Shown here: in pieces, positions 15,962 to 25,268 of the stretch
How the letters are laid out: the number at the start of each line of letters is the position of its first letter
Numbering within the stretch: position 1 is the first letter of the stretch
Origin: an uncultured Saprospiraceae bacterium
GTDB lineage: Bacteria; Bacteroidota; Bacteroidia; Chitinophagales; Saprospiraceae
Assembly (NCBI GenBank): GCA_934699305.1
Contig: CAKUWM010000009.1
Location: 1-29,619 of the forward strand
Length of the DNA: 29,619 nt
Direction of reading: 5' to 3'
Notes under the pieces: generated by a model
Databases searched by the model: none
What the model saw: the letters and a program-made list of their open reading frames with translations, nothing else
What the model was told of the DNA's origin: nothing
Translations under genes and position numbers: made by a program

Positions 15962-16411
15962 CTTGTTAAATTTTTTAAAGATATTCTAATGATATTACTT
16001 TGATATCAAAACGAATTAAAAACTAATTTTGTTCCATAATTTAAATTTTTTTTACAATTATTTTTCCATACTCTTGTAAGTAATTGTGTTACAGCTGTTT
16101 GATGAAGCCGGTATTTACATAATATTTAATTCCATATAAAGGAAAGCGCGATATTCCGTCTTTTTTGGGCACATCATTTCAATAATATAAATATCCTTAA
16201 ATGGAAAAATAGCGATAATGCTATTCGTAATGAACCATTTCCACTTCGGTGTAATTACATCGTTTAATTGTTATCCAAGTTGTCAATATCAAATAGTCTG
16301 AATTATTTTCTTCACTATGCAGAAACAAATTTTAAAAATACAACTTGAATAAAAGAATAATAATCATCAACTTTTTCGTTTAAAAAGACATTAATAAGCT
16401 AAAATATTCAA
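15962..16411. other. 450-bp intergenic region between divergent SPFH and M48 genes
   Basis: Very AT-rich. The only structure I see is a weak 6-bp inverted repeat AATAGC-N6-GCTATT at 16208-16225. Promoters for both divergent genes must lie here, but no perfect TAnnTTTG box is apparent. No coding sequence supported. Confidence 0.6.
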
Positions 16412-17215
16412 ATGAAGGGAAAAGGATTGTTTTTCATAATGGGTGTGTTCATGATTGTATTGGGAGGGTGTAAGTCACTATTGTCTGATGCCAATCATCT
16501 CAATGCGTTTACCGTCGAACAAGATAAGGAACTGGGAGATCAGGTAGCGGGAGAGATTGCCTCTAAGCCCTCTGAATATCCTATTTTGCCCGAAAAAGGA
16601 AATGAAAAAATATACGGTTATATCCGTGGGCTCACCAATTCTATCATACAAGGGGGAAGTGTCAAATACAGCAATCAATTTAATTGGGAGACACACATCA
16701 TCAAGGATGATAAGACACTTAATGCTTTCTGTACGCCGGGTGGCAAGATATACGTTTATACCGGGCTGATCAAATTTTTGGATTCCGAAGACGAGCTGAT
16801 GGGTGTCCTCGGTCATGAGATAGCGCACGCTGATTGCCGCCATAGCACTGCACAATTGACCAAACAATATGGAATAGCCTTTCTTGCAGATGCTCTACTT
16901 GGCAATAAGGCAGCATTAAATCAAATCGCTAAAACATTAGTAGGCGGTGTAGCTGGACTTAGTTTTTCAAGAGTCAATGAAAGCGAAGCCGATGCCAAAT
17001 CAGTTCAATATCTCTGTTCTACTTCCATGAATGCAGCCGGTGCTGCAGGATTCTTCAAGAAATTAGAAGGTCAAAAACAACCGCCAACATGGCTTTCAAC
17101 TCACCCTAATCCGACCAACAGAATTGCCCACATTGAAAAGAAAGCGCAAGAACTCAACTGTTCAGGCAGTCAAACCAACACAGCGACTTATGCCAAGATG
17201 AAAGCTTTGTTGTAA
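16412..17215 (+). CDS. M48-family zinc metalloprotease lipoprotein (BepA/LoiP-like)
   Basis: 267 residues. A lipoprotein signal peptide ends at VLGGC with acylated Cys20. The zinc site HEIAH is at 135-139 (LGHEIAHADCRHS) and the third ligand is Glu192 in NESEADAKS, followed by Asp194, the M48 pattern. A second conserved block THPNPTNRIAHIE lies near 225-237. There are no TPR repeats, so it is closer to LoiP/YcaL-type periplasmic proteases than to full BepA. It probably acts in the periplasm on damaged or misassembled outer-membrane proteins. Another metallopeptidase-like gene follows 261 bases downstream. Confidence 0.92.
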   Translation: MKGKGLFFIMGVFMIVLGGCKSLLSDANHLNAFTVEQDKELGDQVAGEIASKPSEYPILPEKGNEKIYGYIRGLTNSIIQGGSVKYSNQFNWETHIIKDDKTLNAFCTPGGKIYVYTGLIKFLDSEDELMGVLGHEIAHADCRHSTAQLTKQYGIAFLADALLGNKAALNQIAKTLVGGVAGLSFSRVNESEADAKSVQYLCSTSMNAAGAAGFFKKLEGQKQPPTWLSTHPNPTNRIAHIEKKAQELNCSGSQTNTATYAKMKALL

Positions 17216-17476
17216 AAATGCAAGTTAAAATATATTTTTCAGGGCTTTGGACTTGGATTCAAGCAAAATTTTTCTTGTATAAATGGTCTGAAAGGGAAGA
17301 AAATAAAATTAAATTTGCTTTTTATGCATGGCACTATTATTTATTAAAATTATTTGCGTTTGACCATCGTATATTTTTGATCATCTTTAAGAGGAAGAAA
17401 AATAGAAGATAGTCAAAACTATATCCGATTGTTTATTGATAATACGTTCCAAAAGATTAAAATCTATTAAACTATT

Positions 17477-18226
17477 TTGAAAAAATATCCATTGAATCAT
17501 CACTTTCAAGATTATGAAGTAGAAATCAAAGGGATATCCATTCCCGTGAAAGTAAAAGCTTCTACAGGCAGGAATATAAGATTTGGATATAGAGATCATA
17601 CTGCGCTCATTTCTGCTCCATATAAGGTCACGAATACTACCATGGAAGAAGCAAAGAAGCACTTGTACGAATGGTTAACGAAACTTTCACAACAAAAGCC
17701 ACATTTATTTACGCCTCCACCCACATCATCCTTCCAGCACGATTCCATCGTATTAATAGGTAAAACATATCGGCTTAACATCATCGAGAACGAGACTCAA
17801 TCCACATTTAAGGGTTCGCGTAAGAACGATACGCTTGAATTAGAGGTGCCTACCAGCATGGCCAATGATTCATCCATCGTAAGAGAAGTGTTGCCTAAGT
17901 TGATCAACAAAATATTTGCTTACGAAATTGATCAAAGAGTGAGACGAATCAATCAGGAAACGGTAAAGAGTAAGATAAGAAATGTCACTTTGCGAAGCGT
18001 CGTGTCCCGATGGGGATCCTGTACAACTGACAACAACATCATGCTATCTAACCGACTGTTGTTGGCGCCCGTAGAAATCTTAGACCATGTTATTATTCAT
18101 GAACTGGCACATACCATTCACATGGATCACTCTTTTAAATTCTGGAGAATTGTTGCTCAGCATGACCCCAAGATGAAGGAGCATCATCGTTGGCTTAAAC
18201 TGAATGGAAATCAACTGAAATATTAA
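17477..18226 (+). CDS. YgjP-type (DUF45) zinc metallopeptidase-like protein
   Basis: 249 residues, no signal peptide. The C-terminal half is characteristic: RWGSCTTDNNIMLSNRLLLAP (179-198) then HELAH at 208-212 and a third ligand His218 (HMDHSFKFW). The only usable start in frame is TTG 17477, because a stop codon lies nine bases upstream and the next Met is residue 56; ATT at 17474 is a less likely alternative. Proteins of this family (YgjP, WLM-related) are soluble gluzincin-like peptidases with no well-established substrate; they are often found near type I restriction genes, which are not present here. Confidence 0.88.
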   Translation: MKKYPLNHHFQDYEVEIKGISIPVKVKASTGRNIRFGYRDHTALISAPYKVTNTTMEEAKKHLYEWLTKLSQQKPHLFTPPPTSSFQHDSIVLIGKTYRLNIIENETQSTFKGSRKNDTLELEVPTSMANDSSIVREVLPKLINKIFAYEIDQRVRRINQETVKSKIRNVTLRSVVSRWGSCTTDNNIMLSNRLLLAPVEILDHVIIHELAHTIHMDHSFKFWRIVAQHDPKMKEHHRWLKLNGNQLKY

Positions 18227-18323
18227 AATACAAGGAGGAAATGTGTCTTTAGAATAAAATTCAATACAAAATCTTTCTTACATCAAAATACTTCCTTTCC
18301 TTTGCACGTAAATTACAGAGATT

Positions 18324-19124
18324 ATGAAAAAAACAATAGCAATTATTGGATGTGGCAATTTAGGAACGGCTATCGTAAAGGGCATCTTAGCCAAAAGTGC
18401 GGATCAGTTTCAAATTATCGCAACACGCCAAAGGGTGGAACTGCTGGACTCTTTACGCGACTTAGGTGCGGATACAACCAACGATAACGTCGAAGCAGTA
18501 AGCAAAGCCGATATCATTTTATTAGCAATCAAGCCTTATTTAGTTGCACCCGTGTTGGAAGAGATTAAGGGAAGCTTAGGTGCAGGGAAAGTCGTTGTTT
18601 CATTGGCTACGGGAATATCCATTGAGGCGATTCAGTCGATAATTGGAAATGAAATTCCGGTATTAAGAGCTATGCCGAATACCGCCACCGGAGTAGGCGA
18701 ATCACTTACCTGCATCTGTGCCAACGACAAGATGTCGTCAGCCAAATTAGAAGACATCGTACCTTTATTTGAACTTATTGGTGAAGTCATAGTCATTCGG
18801 GAAGACTTGATGGACGGCGCTACGGTATTGGGAGCGTGTGGTATAGCTTACGTCATGCGTTTTATCAGAGCAATGGTGCAAGGGGGCATAGAAATCGGCT
18901 TTGACGCTGTAACGGCCAGCAAGATAGCCAATCAAACGGTCAAAGGGGCGGCTCAACTCCTCATCAAAGGTCAAACCCACCCGGAACAAGAGATTGATAA
19001 AGTTACCACACCTCGAGGATGTACCATTGTCGGTCTAAACGAGATGGAGCATCAGGGATTCAGTTCGGCATTGATTAAGGGCATCATCACTTCCTTCAAA
19101 AAGATAGAAAATACAACCAAATAA
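18324..19124 (+). CDS. proC: Pyrroline-5-carboxylate reductase
   Basis: 266 residues. The NAD(P)-binding Rossmann motif GCGNLGTA is at 9-16 after a beta strand (TIAIIGC). The family blocks AMPNTATGVGES (about 114-125) and the C-terminal dimer segment TTPRGCTIVGLNEMEHQGF (about 229-247) are present. It catalyses the last step of proline synthesis, reducing 1-pyrroline-5-carboxylate to proline. No other proline gene is adjacent. The upstream TTCCTTTG at the usual position is an imperfect -7 box. Confidence 0.95.
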   Translation: MKKTIAIIGCGNLGTAIVKGILAKSADQFQIIATRQRVELLDSLRDLGADTTNDNVEAVSKADIILLAIKPYLVAPVLEEIKGSLGAGKVVVSLATGISIEAIQSIIGNEIPVLRAMPNTATGVGESLTCICANDKMSSAKLEDIVPLFELIGEVIVIREDLMDGATVLGACGIAYVMRFIRAMVQGGIEIGFDAVTASKIANQTVKGAAQLLIKGQTHPEQEIDKVTTPRGCTIVGLNEMEHQGFSSALIKGIITSFKKIENTTK

Positions 19125-19207
19125 TATAAATCCGAATTCTACAATAAAGATTTAGGGGAATCATTCCATATAAAAATGAGTTGAAAAAATAGTATTCTAT
19201 TTTTTTG

Positions 19208-19215
19208 TACCTTTG
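19208..19215 (+). promoter_or_regulatory. -7 box of the ABC-F gene
   Basis: TACCTTTG fits TAnnTTTG and lies 25 bases before the ATG. The nearest TTG upstream (19181-19183) is 24 bases away, wider than the normal 19-21, so the -33 element is uncertain. Confidence 0.5.
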
Positions 19216-19240
19216 CGCCAATTTTTCAAAAGATTAGTGC

Positions 19241-20851
19241 ATGATAACGGTTCAGAACCTTGCCCTTCAATACGGCAAAAGAATACTCTTTGAAGATGTC
19301 AACCTAAAGTTTACTCAAGGTAATTGTTATGGTGTCATCGGTGCCAATGGGGCAGGGAAATCGACTTTCTTGAAGATTCTGTCCGGCGAAATTCCCGCCA
19401 ATAGAGGCCAAGTGTCCATGGAACCCGGAAAACGGATGGCTGTGTTGCGTCAAAACCATCAGGAATTCAATGAATATACCGTCTTAGATACGGTTATCAT
19501 GGGACACCGCAAGATGTACGATATTATGATTGAAAAAAATAATATCTACATGGATCCCGATGCGACAGAAGCTGAAAGTTTAAAGGCCGCAGACCTTGAA
19601 GCAGAATTTGGTGAGATGGGCGGCTGGACGGCAGAAAGCGATGCCGGCGAATTACTGAGTAATATGGGCATTCCGACTGAGCTGCACCATGCACTTATGT
19701 CAGAACTTCGTGGACCTGACAAAGTCAAGGTACTTTTAGCGCAGGCTTTGTTTGGAGATCCGGATTATTTATTGCTGGACGAGCCCACCAACGACATTGA
19801 TGCCTTGACCATTACCTGGCTTTCCGACTTTTTGGCTGACTTTAAAAATATCGTTATTGTCGTGTCTCACGATCGATATTTCTTGGATATGATATGTACA
19901 CACATGGTGGATATTGATTTTGGAGCAATTAATATCTTCTCGGGCAACTACACGTTCTGGTATGAAACAAGCCAGATCATGCGTCGCCAAACGGATATCA
20001 ACAACAAAAAGGTCGAGAATAAGCGTCAGGAATTGATGGAATTTATTGCGCGCTTTAGTGCCAATGCATCCAAATCAAAACAAGCAACCAGTCGTAAGAA
20101 AGCCCTTGAAAAACTCAATCTGGAGGAAATTAAACCTTCTACACGTCGTTACCCTTATATTGCATTTATTCCGGAGCGTGCGCCCGGCGATATCTTATTG
20201 AAGGTGGACAACCTCTCCAAGAAAGACAAAAACGGCAACATCCTATTTGAAGATGTATCTTTTACAGTCAATAGTGATGACAAAATAGGCATATTATGTG
20301 ATCGTGCTGTCGCAATGACTACATTCTTTGAATTGCTGGCAGGAAAGGATGAACCTGATTCAGGAACCATAGAATGGGGTCAGACCATCACCTTTGACTA
20401 CCTCCCCAATGACAATTCTGCATATTTTTCAGGAGCCAACGACTTAAACTTAGTGGACTGGTTGCGTCAATATTCAGAAGAAAAAGATGAGCAATTTATT
20501 CGTGGATTTCTCGGCCGAATGTTGTTCTCAGGTGAAGAAGTTTTTAAAAAGGTGAGTGTCCTGAGTGGAGGTGAAAAGGTGCGATGTATGCTTTCAAAAG
20601 TCATGCTTTCACACCCTAATTTCTTACTGCTCGATGACCCGACCAACCACTTGGATCTGGAGTCCATCATCACACTCAATGATGGTATGAAAAACTTTAA
20701 AGGGAACATCATTTTTAACAGCCATGACCATCAACTGATGCAGACAGTCTCCAACAGAATCATCGAGATTATGCCTTCCGGGATTAAAGAAAGCCTTTCT
20801 ACTTTTGAAGAATATCTTGATAAGAAAAAGGCGCTTGCGGCAGTGAAATGA
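19241..20851 (+). CDS. ABC-F ATPase (YbiT-like) with one degenerate ATP site
   Basis: 536 residues, two ABC domains joined by a charged linker (about 245-300) and no membrane segment, as in ABC-F translation factors that act at the ribosomal E site. NBD1 has a canonical Walker A (GANGAGKST, 34-42) and Walker B (LLLDEPTND, 177-185), but its signature is ELRGPDK (155-161). NBD2 has a degenerate Walker A (about 350-361, ILCDRAVAMTT, no Lys) and Walker B LLLDDPTNH (462-470, Asp for the catalytic Glu), but a canonical LSGGEK signature (441-446). A switch SHD is kept in both (209-211, 494-496). Thus one composite site is complete and the other is not. The architecture matches YbiT-like ABC-F proteins of Bacteroidota. 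It converges on rnhB with a 23-base gap. Confidence 0.93.
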   Translation: MITVQNLALQYGKRILFEDVNLKFTQGNCYGVIGANGAGKSTFLKILSGEIPANRGQVSMEPGKRMAVLRQNHQEFNEYTVLDTVIMGHRKMYDIMIEKNNIYMDPDATEAESLKAADLEAEFGEMGGWTAESDAGELLSNMGIPTELHHALMSELRGPDKVKVLLAQALFGDPDYLLLDEPTNDIDALTITWLSDFLADFKNIVIVVSHDRYFLDMICTHMVDIDFGAINIFSGNYTFWYETSQIMRRQTDINNKKVENKRQELMEFIARFSANASKSKQATSRKKALEKLNLEEIKPSTRRYPYIAFIPERAPGDILLKVDNLSKKDKNGNILFEDVSFTVNSDDKIGILCDRAVAMTTFFELLAGKDEPDSGTIEWGQTITFDYLPNDNSAYFSGANDLNLVDWLRQYSEEKDEQFIRGFLGRMLFSGEEVFKKVSVLSGGEKVRCMLSKVMLSHPNFLLLDDPTNHLDLESIITLNDGMKNFKGNIIFNSHDHQLMQTVSNRIIEIMPSGIKESLSTFEEYLDKKKALAAVK

Positions 20852-20874
20852 TCTCTTAACATTCCGAAATAATT

Positions 20875-21513
20875 TTATTCTTCTACCGGCTTCATTCCTC
20901 CAAATGTATGTCGATGATGCTTTGTCAATCCGTGCACAAAACAAGCATTGCGATGTTTAGCTGTTAGATAACCCTTGTTGTTTTTCCAATCATATTGCGG
21001 ATAGTGCTCATGCAGTTGAGACATATAATCATCCCGCCATGTTTTTGCCAGGATTGATGCAGCTGCAATACTCAGGACTTTGTCATCACCACCGATAACA
21101 GTCTGAAACCTTATATCTGACATATTTTTAAATCGATTGCCGTCAATAATTAACAAAGTAGGCTTCTTCTTTAATCCTTGAATAGCGCGATTCATAGCGA
21201 GATACGTCGCCTCAAGGACGTTTATCTCGTCTATTTCCTCGACGCTGGCAACTCCTATGGCAAAGTCCAATGCCACCTCATGAATAAGTGCCCTCAGGTC
21301 ATTACGCTTCTCTGCCGAAAGCTTCTTCGAGTCTCTGACATTCGGCAAGTCAACATCATAGGGAAGAATGACAGCCGCCGCCACTACAGGACCGGCGCCA
21401 CATCCGCGCCCCACCTCATCTACTCCGGCTTCCACTTCAGCATCGGAAGAAAAAGGATGGAGTAGTCGGGGATTAGGTTTAATACTTATATTGACATCTC
21501 TTATTTTTGCCAA
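20875..21513 (-). CDS. rnhB: Ribonuclease HII
   Basis: 212 residues. The catalytic acid pair Asp32-Glu33 lies in AGVDEVGRGCGAGPV, the third acid is Asp124 in IIDGNRF, and the fourth is Asp143 or Asp144 in GGDDKVLSIAAASILAK. RNase HII cuts the RNA strand of RNA-DNA hybrids and removes single misincorporated ribonucleotides. The start ATG at 21513 overlaps the last 13 bases of the upstream GH3 gene, so translation is probably coupled to it, an unexpected operon partner. Confidence 0.96.
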   Translation of the reverse strand: MAKIRDVNISIKPNPRLLHPFSSDAEVEAGVDEVGRGCGAGPVVAAAVILPYDVDLPNVRDSKKLSAEKRNDLRALIHEVALDFAIGVASVEEIDEINVLEATYLAMNRAIQGLKKKPTLLIIDGNRFKNMSDIRFQTVIGGDDKVLSIAAASILAKTWRDDYMSQLHEHYPQYDWKNNKGYLTAKHRNACFVHGLTKHHRHTFGGMKPVEE

Positions 21514-23786
21514 TTAACCCTCACTTTTTGAACATCATTGCTATTGGTACCAATCATTATATCAAAGTCACCACCTTCCCAATCATACTTTAAGTCGTAA
21601 TTATAAAACTTCAAATCCTCCGTTGTTATCACAAATGACACCGTTTTGGTCTGATTGGCCGGAATTTCCACTTTTTGAAATCCTTTCAATTCTTTGACCG
21701 GTCGAGTGACACTTCCTACGACGTCCCGGATATACAATTGTACGACTTCTTTTCCTGCCACCTGGCTCTTATTGGAAATATCCACAGAAACGGTGAGGTT
21801 TTGATTGCCTTTTAGATTTGTGGATGATGCACGCATTGTCCCATATTCAAAGGTACTGTAGCTTAGTCCATAGCCAAAGGGGTACAATGGATCATTGGAT
21901 ACATCGAGATAATTGGAGCGGAATTTTTGAAACCACTGACCTTCAGCAAGAGGGCGCCCTGTATTCTTATGGTTGTAATAAATCGGTATTTGACCGACAT
22001 TCTGAGGAAAAGTCATCGACAGTTTGCCACTCGGATTTACCTTGCCAAATATCACATCTGCGATGGCGTCGCCTGCTTCTGACCCTGGAAACCATACGTC
22101 TAAAATAGCCGGGATGTGCTCATTTTCCCAACTTAAAGTCAGTGGACGACCATTAAAGACGAGTAGGACAATGGGCTTACCCAATCTGGAGAGTTCCATA
22201 AGTAGATGCTTCTGCACATCTGGAATATCCAGGTTGGTTCGGCTACTACTCTCACCACTAAATTCGGCAGACTCACCCAATGCAGCGACGATGACGTCAG
22301 CGTTCTTAGATATTTCAATGGCTTCGTTCAATAGTTCTTGTTGACTACGGTTATCTCGATTCAATGATTTGCCAAACATAGTGGCTCTGTCTTCGAGAGC
22401 TTTGTCGGCGGTGAGGTTAGAGCCTTTGGCATAAGAGATCTGCGACGGATTATGCACTGCATTGCACAATCCCTGAAGTACCGTGATGGATTGATTATTG
22501 ACAGCAGCAACTGACCACGTACCGGTCATATTGAACTGGGCATCGGCAAGCGGGCCGACGAGAGCCACCTTAGCAGTGGACTGAAGGGGTAAGGTGTTGT
22601 TTTCATTTTTAAGGAGAACAAAACTTTCTGATGCTGTCTTCCTGGCGATAGCTCTGTGTTGGGGTGTAAATATTTCGTTCTTAGAACGGCTGACATCACA
22701 GTATTTATAAGGATTATCAAATAGCCCTAATTTGTATTTTGCATTGAGAACGGCTCTACATGCTTCATTAATCTTTTCTATAGATACCTTACCCTCTTTC
22801 AGGGACTTGGGTAGAGTGGTGAGCAGGCCTTCGCCTACCATATCCATGTCTATTCCGGCATTAAGGGCGAGTGCGCTAACTGTCTGCAAGTCGCCCATAC
22901 CATGATCTATCATTTCATTGATGCCGGTATAATCCGTTACCACAAAGCCTCTAAATCCCCACTGCTTCCTTAGGACGTCGGTAAGCAGCCATTTGTTACC
23001 GGTGGCGGGAATGCCGTCCACTTCATTGAATGATGCCATGACGCTGCCTACTCCGGCTATTATCGCCGCCTTATAGGGTGGAAAATACTCATTATACATC
23101 CGGATACGGCTCATGTCCGTGGTGTTATAATCACGACCTGCTTCGGAAGCTCCGTACAAGGCAAAGTGCTTGACACAAGCTAAAATTTGATTGTTTTGAG
23201 TCAGTGTACCCTGATATCCTCTGACCATCGCCATGGCAATCTTACTTCCCAGAAAGGGGTCTTCGCCACTGCCCTCAGAAGCCCGCCCCCATCGGGGATC
23301 TCGACACAGATCGACCATAGGCGAAAATGTCCAGTTGATACCGGCAGCACTCGCTTCAGTAGCGGCGATACGTGCACTTTGTTCGATTGCAACCATGTCC
23401 CAGCTACAAGAAAGACCTAGTGGGATGGGAAATACGGTTTCATAGCCGTGAATGACATCCATTCCGAATAGAAGTGGGATTTTCAATCTACTTTGCTCGA
23501 CAGCGAGACGCTGTGTCTCGCATATTTTTTCCACAGATTTGATGTTAAAAAGTCCACCTACTTTGCCTTCTCTGATTTTTTTAGCTATTTCAGAGGAAGC
23601 GGCCTGACCGGTTGTGATGTCGCCGGCAACAGGGAGGTTGAGCTGCCCTAACTTTTCTGTCAACGTCATTTTTGACATCAAATTATCCACAAAAACTTTC
23701 ATTCGGTCGGGCTTGCCCTTTTGTGCGAAAACAAGTAATGCACACAACATAAAGGCTGAAGTTATACAATAACGAGATAGATTCAT
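21501..23786 (-). CDS. bglX: Glycoside hydrolase family 3 beta-glucosidase (BglX-like), exported
   Basis: 761 residues. A signal peptide spans 1-21 (FMLCALLVFAQ). The N-terminal GH3 barrel contains RDPRWGRASEGSGEDP (162-177), KHFALYG (206-212) and the nucleophile Asp285 in GFVVTDYTG. The second domain (about 385-600) carries the probable acid/base Glu512 in EFSGESSSR, and residues about 660-760 are the fibronectin type III-like C-terminal domain (EYGTMRASS ... NYDLKYDWEGGDFDIMIG). It removes terminal beta-glucose or related residues from oligosaccharides in the periplasm. No SusC/SusD or other glycan genes flank it. The downstream rnhB overlaps its stop by 13 bases. Confidence 0.93.
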   Translation of the reverse strand: MNLSRYCITSAFMLCALLVFAQKGKPDRMKVFVDNLMSKMTLTEKLGQLNLPVAGDITTGQAASSEIAKKIREGKVGGLFNIKSVEKICETQRLAVEQSRLKIPLLFGMDVIHGYETVFPIPLGLSCSWDMVAIEQSARIAATEASAAGINWTFSPMVDLCRDPRWGRASEGSGEDPFLGSKIAMAMVRGYQGTLTQNNQILACVKHFALYGASEAGRDYNTTDMSRIRMYNEYFPPYKAAIIAGVGSVMASFNEVDGIPATGNKWLLTDVLRKQWGFRGFVVTDYTGINEMIDHGMGDLQTVSALALNAGIDMDMVGEGLLTTLPKSLKEGKVSIEKINEACRAVLNAKYKLGLFDNPYKYCDVSRSKNEIFTPQHRAIARKTASESFVLLKNENNTLPLQSTAKVALVGPLADAQFNMTGTWSVAAVNNQSITVLQGLCNAVHNPSQISYAKGSNLTADKALEDRATMFGKSLNRDNRSQQELLNEAIEISKNADVIVAALGESAEFSGESSSRTNLDIPDVQKHLLMELSRLGKPIVLLVFNGRPLTLSWENEHIPAILDVWFPGSEAGDAIADVIFGKVNPSGKLSMTFPQNVGQIPIYYNHKNTGRPLAEGQWFQKFRSNYLDVSNDPLYPFGYGLSYSTFEYGTMRASSTNLKGNQNLTVSVDISNKSQVAGKEVVQLYIRDVVGSVTRPVKELKGFQKVEIPANQTKTVSFVITTEDLKFYNYDLKYDWEGGDFDIMIGTNSNDVQKVRVNWQK

Positions 23787-23920
23787 TTTGACTTATTTTG
23801 GAAATAAATATACAACTTATGTTGAAATTATCCCGACTATAACCCTCTTTCGATTCAAATTGAAGAAAAGTAAAGGCTCCTCAATATTCAGTTTGAAAAA
23901 ATATTTACAAAAAAAATCAG

Positions 23921-23928
23921 TAAGTTTG
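23921..23928 (+). promoter_or_regulatory. -7 box of the T9SS cargo gene
   Basis: TAAGTTTG fits TAnnTTTG and lies 29 bases before the ATG. A TTTG at 23892-23895 is 25 bases upstream, wider than ideal. Confidence 0.4.
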
Positions 23929-23957
23929 ATGAATTTTCTACATCAAGAATTACAATC

Positions 23958-25268
23958 ATGTCTGCTCACAAATATTTTCGAATGCAAAAATCATTTCTTA
24001 TTTTTCTTGCAAACATATTATTGCTACTGCTTATTCAGGGGAAATCTTTCTGCCAGGGCTCATGGCGTACTGCCACCAATGCACCCAAATTCAACCGGAT
24101 CGACGACATCAGCTTTACCAATGACTCCACAGCCTTTATGGGTCAGGATGGCAAAGTATATCGGTCAGCCGATGGTGGTGATAATTGGACACAGATCGGC
24201 TCTCTCCCCAACAATGCTTACATCAGAAGTATAGAATTTTTAGATGATTCAGTTGGTTATATTGGCACCATATACGATGCTGTAGGCGGAGTAGGATTAT
24301 ACTCAACAACCAATGGTGGTGTGAGCTGGACCCGCATCAATAATTCTGTCACCGGTGGTATGTATGGGATATGTGGACTTGACCACAAGAACCAGACAAT
24401 TATCGGCGTAGGCATTTATTCAGAGCCCGGAAGGTTTTATATTTCGAAGGATGGAGGTGCAACATGGCAGAGTAAACAAGTTCCGGAGAGTGCTGCTTTA
24501 GTAGATTGCTTAATTTTGGATGAAAAAACATTTTTGATTGCAGGCAACAGTCCGGATGGCAGAAAAGCAATCATACTGAAATCAACGGATAGCGGAGACA
24601 CTTGGGTTGAAGTAGCCAAATCAACCTACAATATGACCTATTGCTGGAAACTCCACATCGGAGAAAACGGATTAGGCCTTGCCTCGATTGAGGATGCGCC
24701 GACCTCTTTCATCTCACATGATGGCGGCAACACCTGGCAGGAAATAACGATCGACCCTTCGCAGGAGAAACAACGGTTTGGAGGCGCCTATTTTATCAAT
24801 GAACAGCTGGGATGGCTTGGAATTCAATGGGGAGTAGGTACCTTCGAAACCAAAGATGGCGGTAAAAACTGGAATAAAATCAACTTTGGTGGAGCAATCA
24901 ATAAAATCAGGGGAACATCCCACCATCGGGCGATAGCCACCGGGAACACTATCTACATCTACGATGTACTTTCTTCGACCCACATTAATCCTACGGATAT
25001 TCCGGCACAACATCGACTTTCAGTAAGCCCCAATCCCGCTTTTTCCAACATCATCATAGATGCCCATGTCGCCGTATCGACAGCACTAAGAATAGACATA
25101 ATGGATATAAATGGGCGACTTATCCACACGGTAACTCACCAAAGTACAAAAGCCGGAGACTACTTCTGGAATTATGACATTGGCAAAAACCCACCGGGTG
25201 TATATTTTGTGTGGATGCGCACCAATGAGGGGCATAGAGTGTCCAGAGTCGTCGTCAATAAGTCGTAA
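23958..25268 (+). CDS. Secreted Asp-box (YCF48/BNR-like) beta-propeller protein with T9SS sorting domain
   Basis: 436 residues from ATG 23958; ATG 23982 is an alternative that leaves a shorter basic N-region. A signal peptide runs to about residue 33 (LLLLLIQGKSFCQ). Six Asp-box turns are visible: DGGDNW (72-77), NGGVSW (119-124), DGGATW (165-170), DSGDTW (211-216), DGGNTW (255-260) and DGGKNW (300-305), evenly spaced as in a six- or seven-bladed propeller. Residues about 353-436 form a type A type IX secretion C-terminal domain (SVSPNPAFSNIIID ... GVYFVWMRTNEG ... VVVNKS). The protein should be exported across the outer membrane and attached to the cell surface or released. It shares a 171-base divergent region with bglX. 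Ligand or enzyme activity is unknown. Confidence 0.88.
   Translation: MSAHKYFRMQKSFLIFLANILLLLLIQGKSFCQGSWRTATNAPKFNRIDDISFTNDSTAFMGQDGKVYRSADGGDNWTQIGSLPNNAYIRSIEFLDDSVGYIGTIYDAVGGVGLYSTTNGGVSWTRINNSVTGGMYGICGLDHKNQTIIGVGIYSEPGRFYISKDGGATWQSKQVPESAALVDCLILDEKTFLIAGNSPDGRKAIILKSTDSGDTWVEVAKSTYNMTYCWKLHIGENGLGLASIEDAPTSFISHDGGNTWQEITIDPSQEKQRFGGAYFINEQLGWLGIQWGVGTFETKDGGKNWNKINFGGAINKIRGTSHHRAIATGNTIYIYDVLSSTHINPTDIPAQHRLSVSPNPAFSNIIIDAHVAVSTALRIDIMDINGRLIHTVTHQSTKAGDYFWNYDIGKNPPGVYFVWMRTNEGHRVSRVVVNKS

Noticed and set aside
16208..16225. AATAGC-N6-GCTATT inverted repeat upstream of the M48 gene as an operator
   Set aside because: Six-base arms in AT-rich DNA are expected by chance, and no promoter box is adjacent.
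17218..17412. 64-codon open frame just after the M48 protease gene
   Set aside because: It begins two bases after a stop, which fits an operon, but the translation is an aromatic, lysine-rich composition typical of AT-rich non-coding DNA and has no recognised motif. Too weak to call.
16412..18226. M48 and YgjP-type peptidases as a two-protease operon
   Set aside because: A 261-base gap separates them, the second has only a TTG start, and one is a lipoprotein while the other is cytoplasmic, so a joint role is not supported.
20155..20944. Minus-strand frames across the end of the ABC-F gene
   Set aside because: They are opposite conserved ABC motifs and run into rnhB in a different frame.
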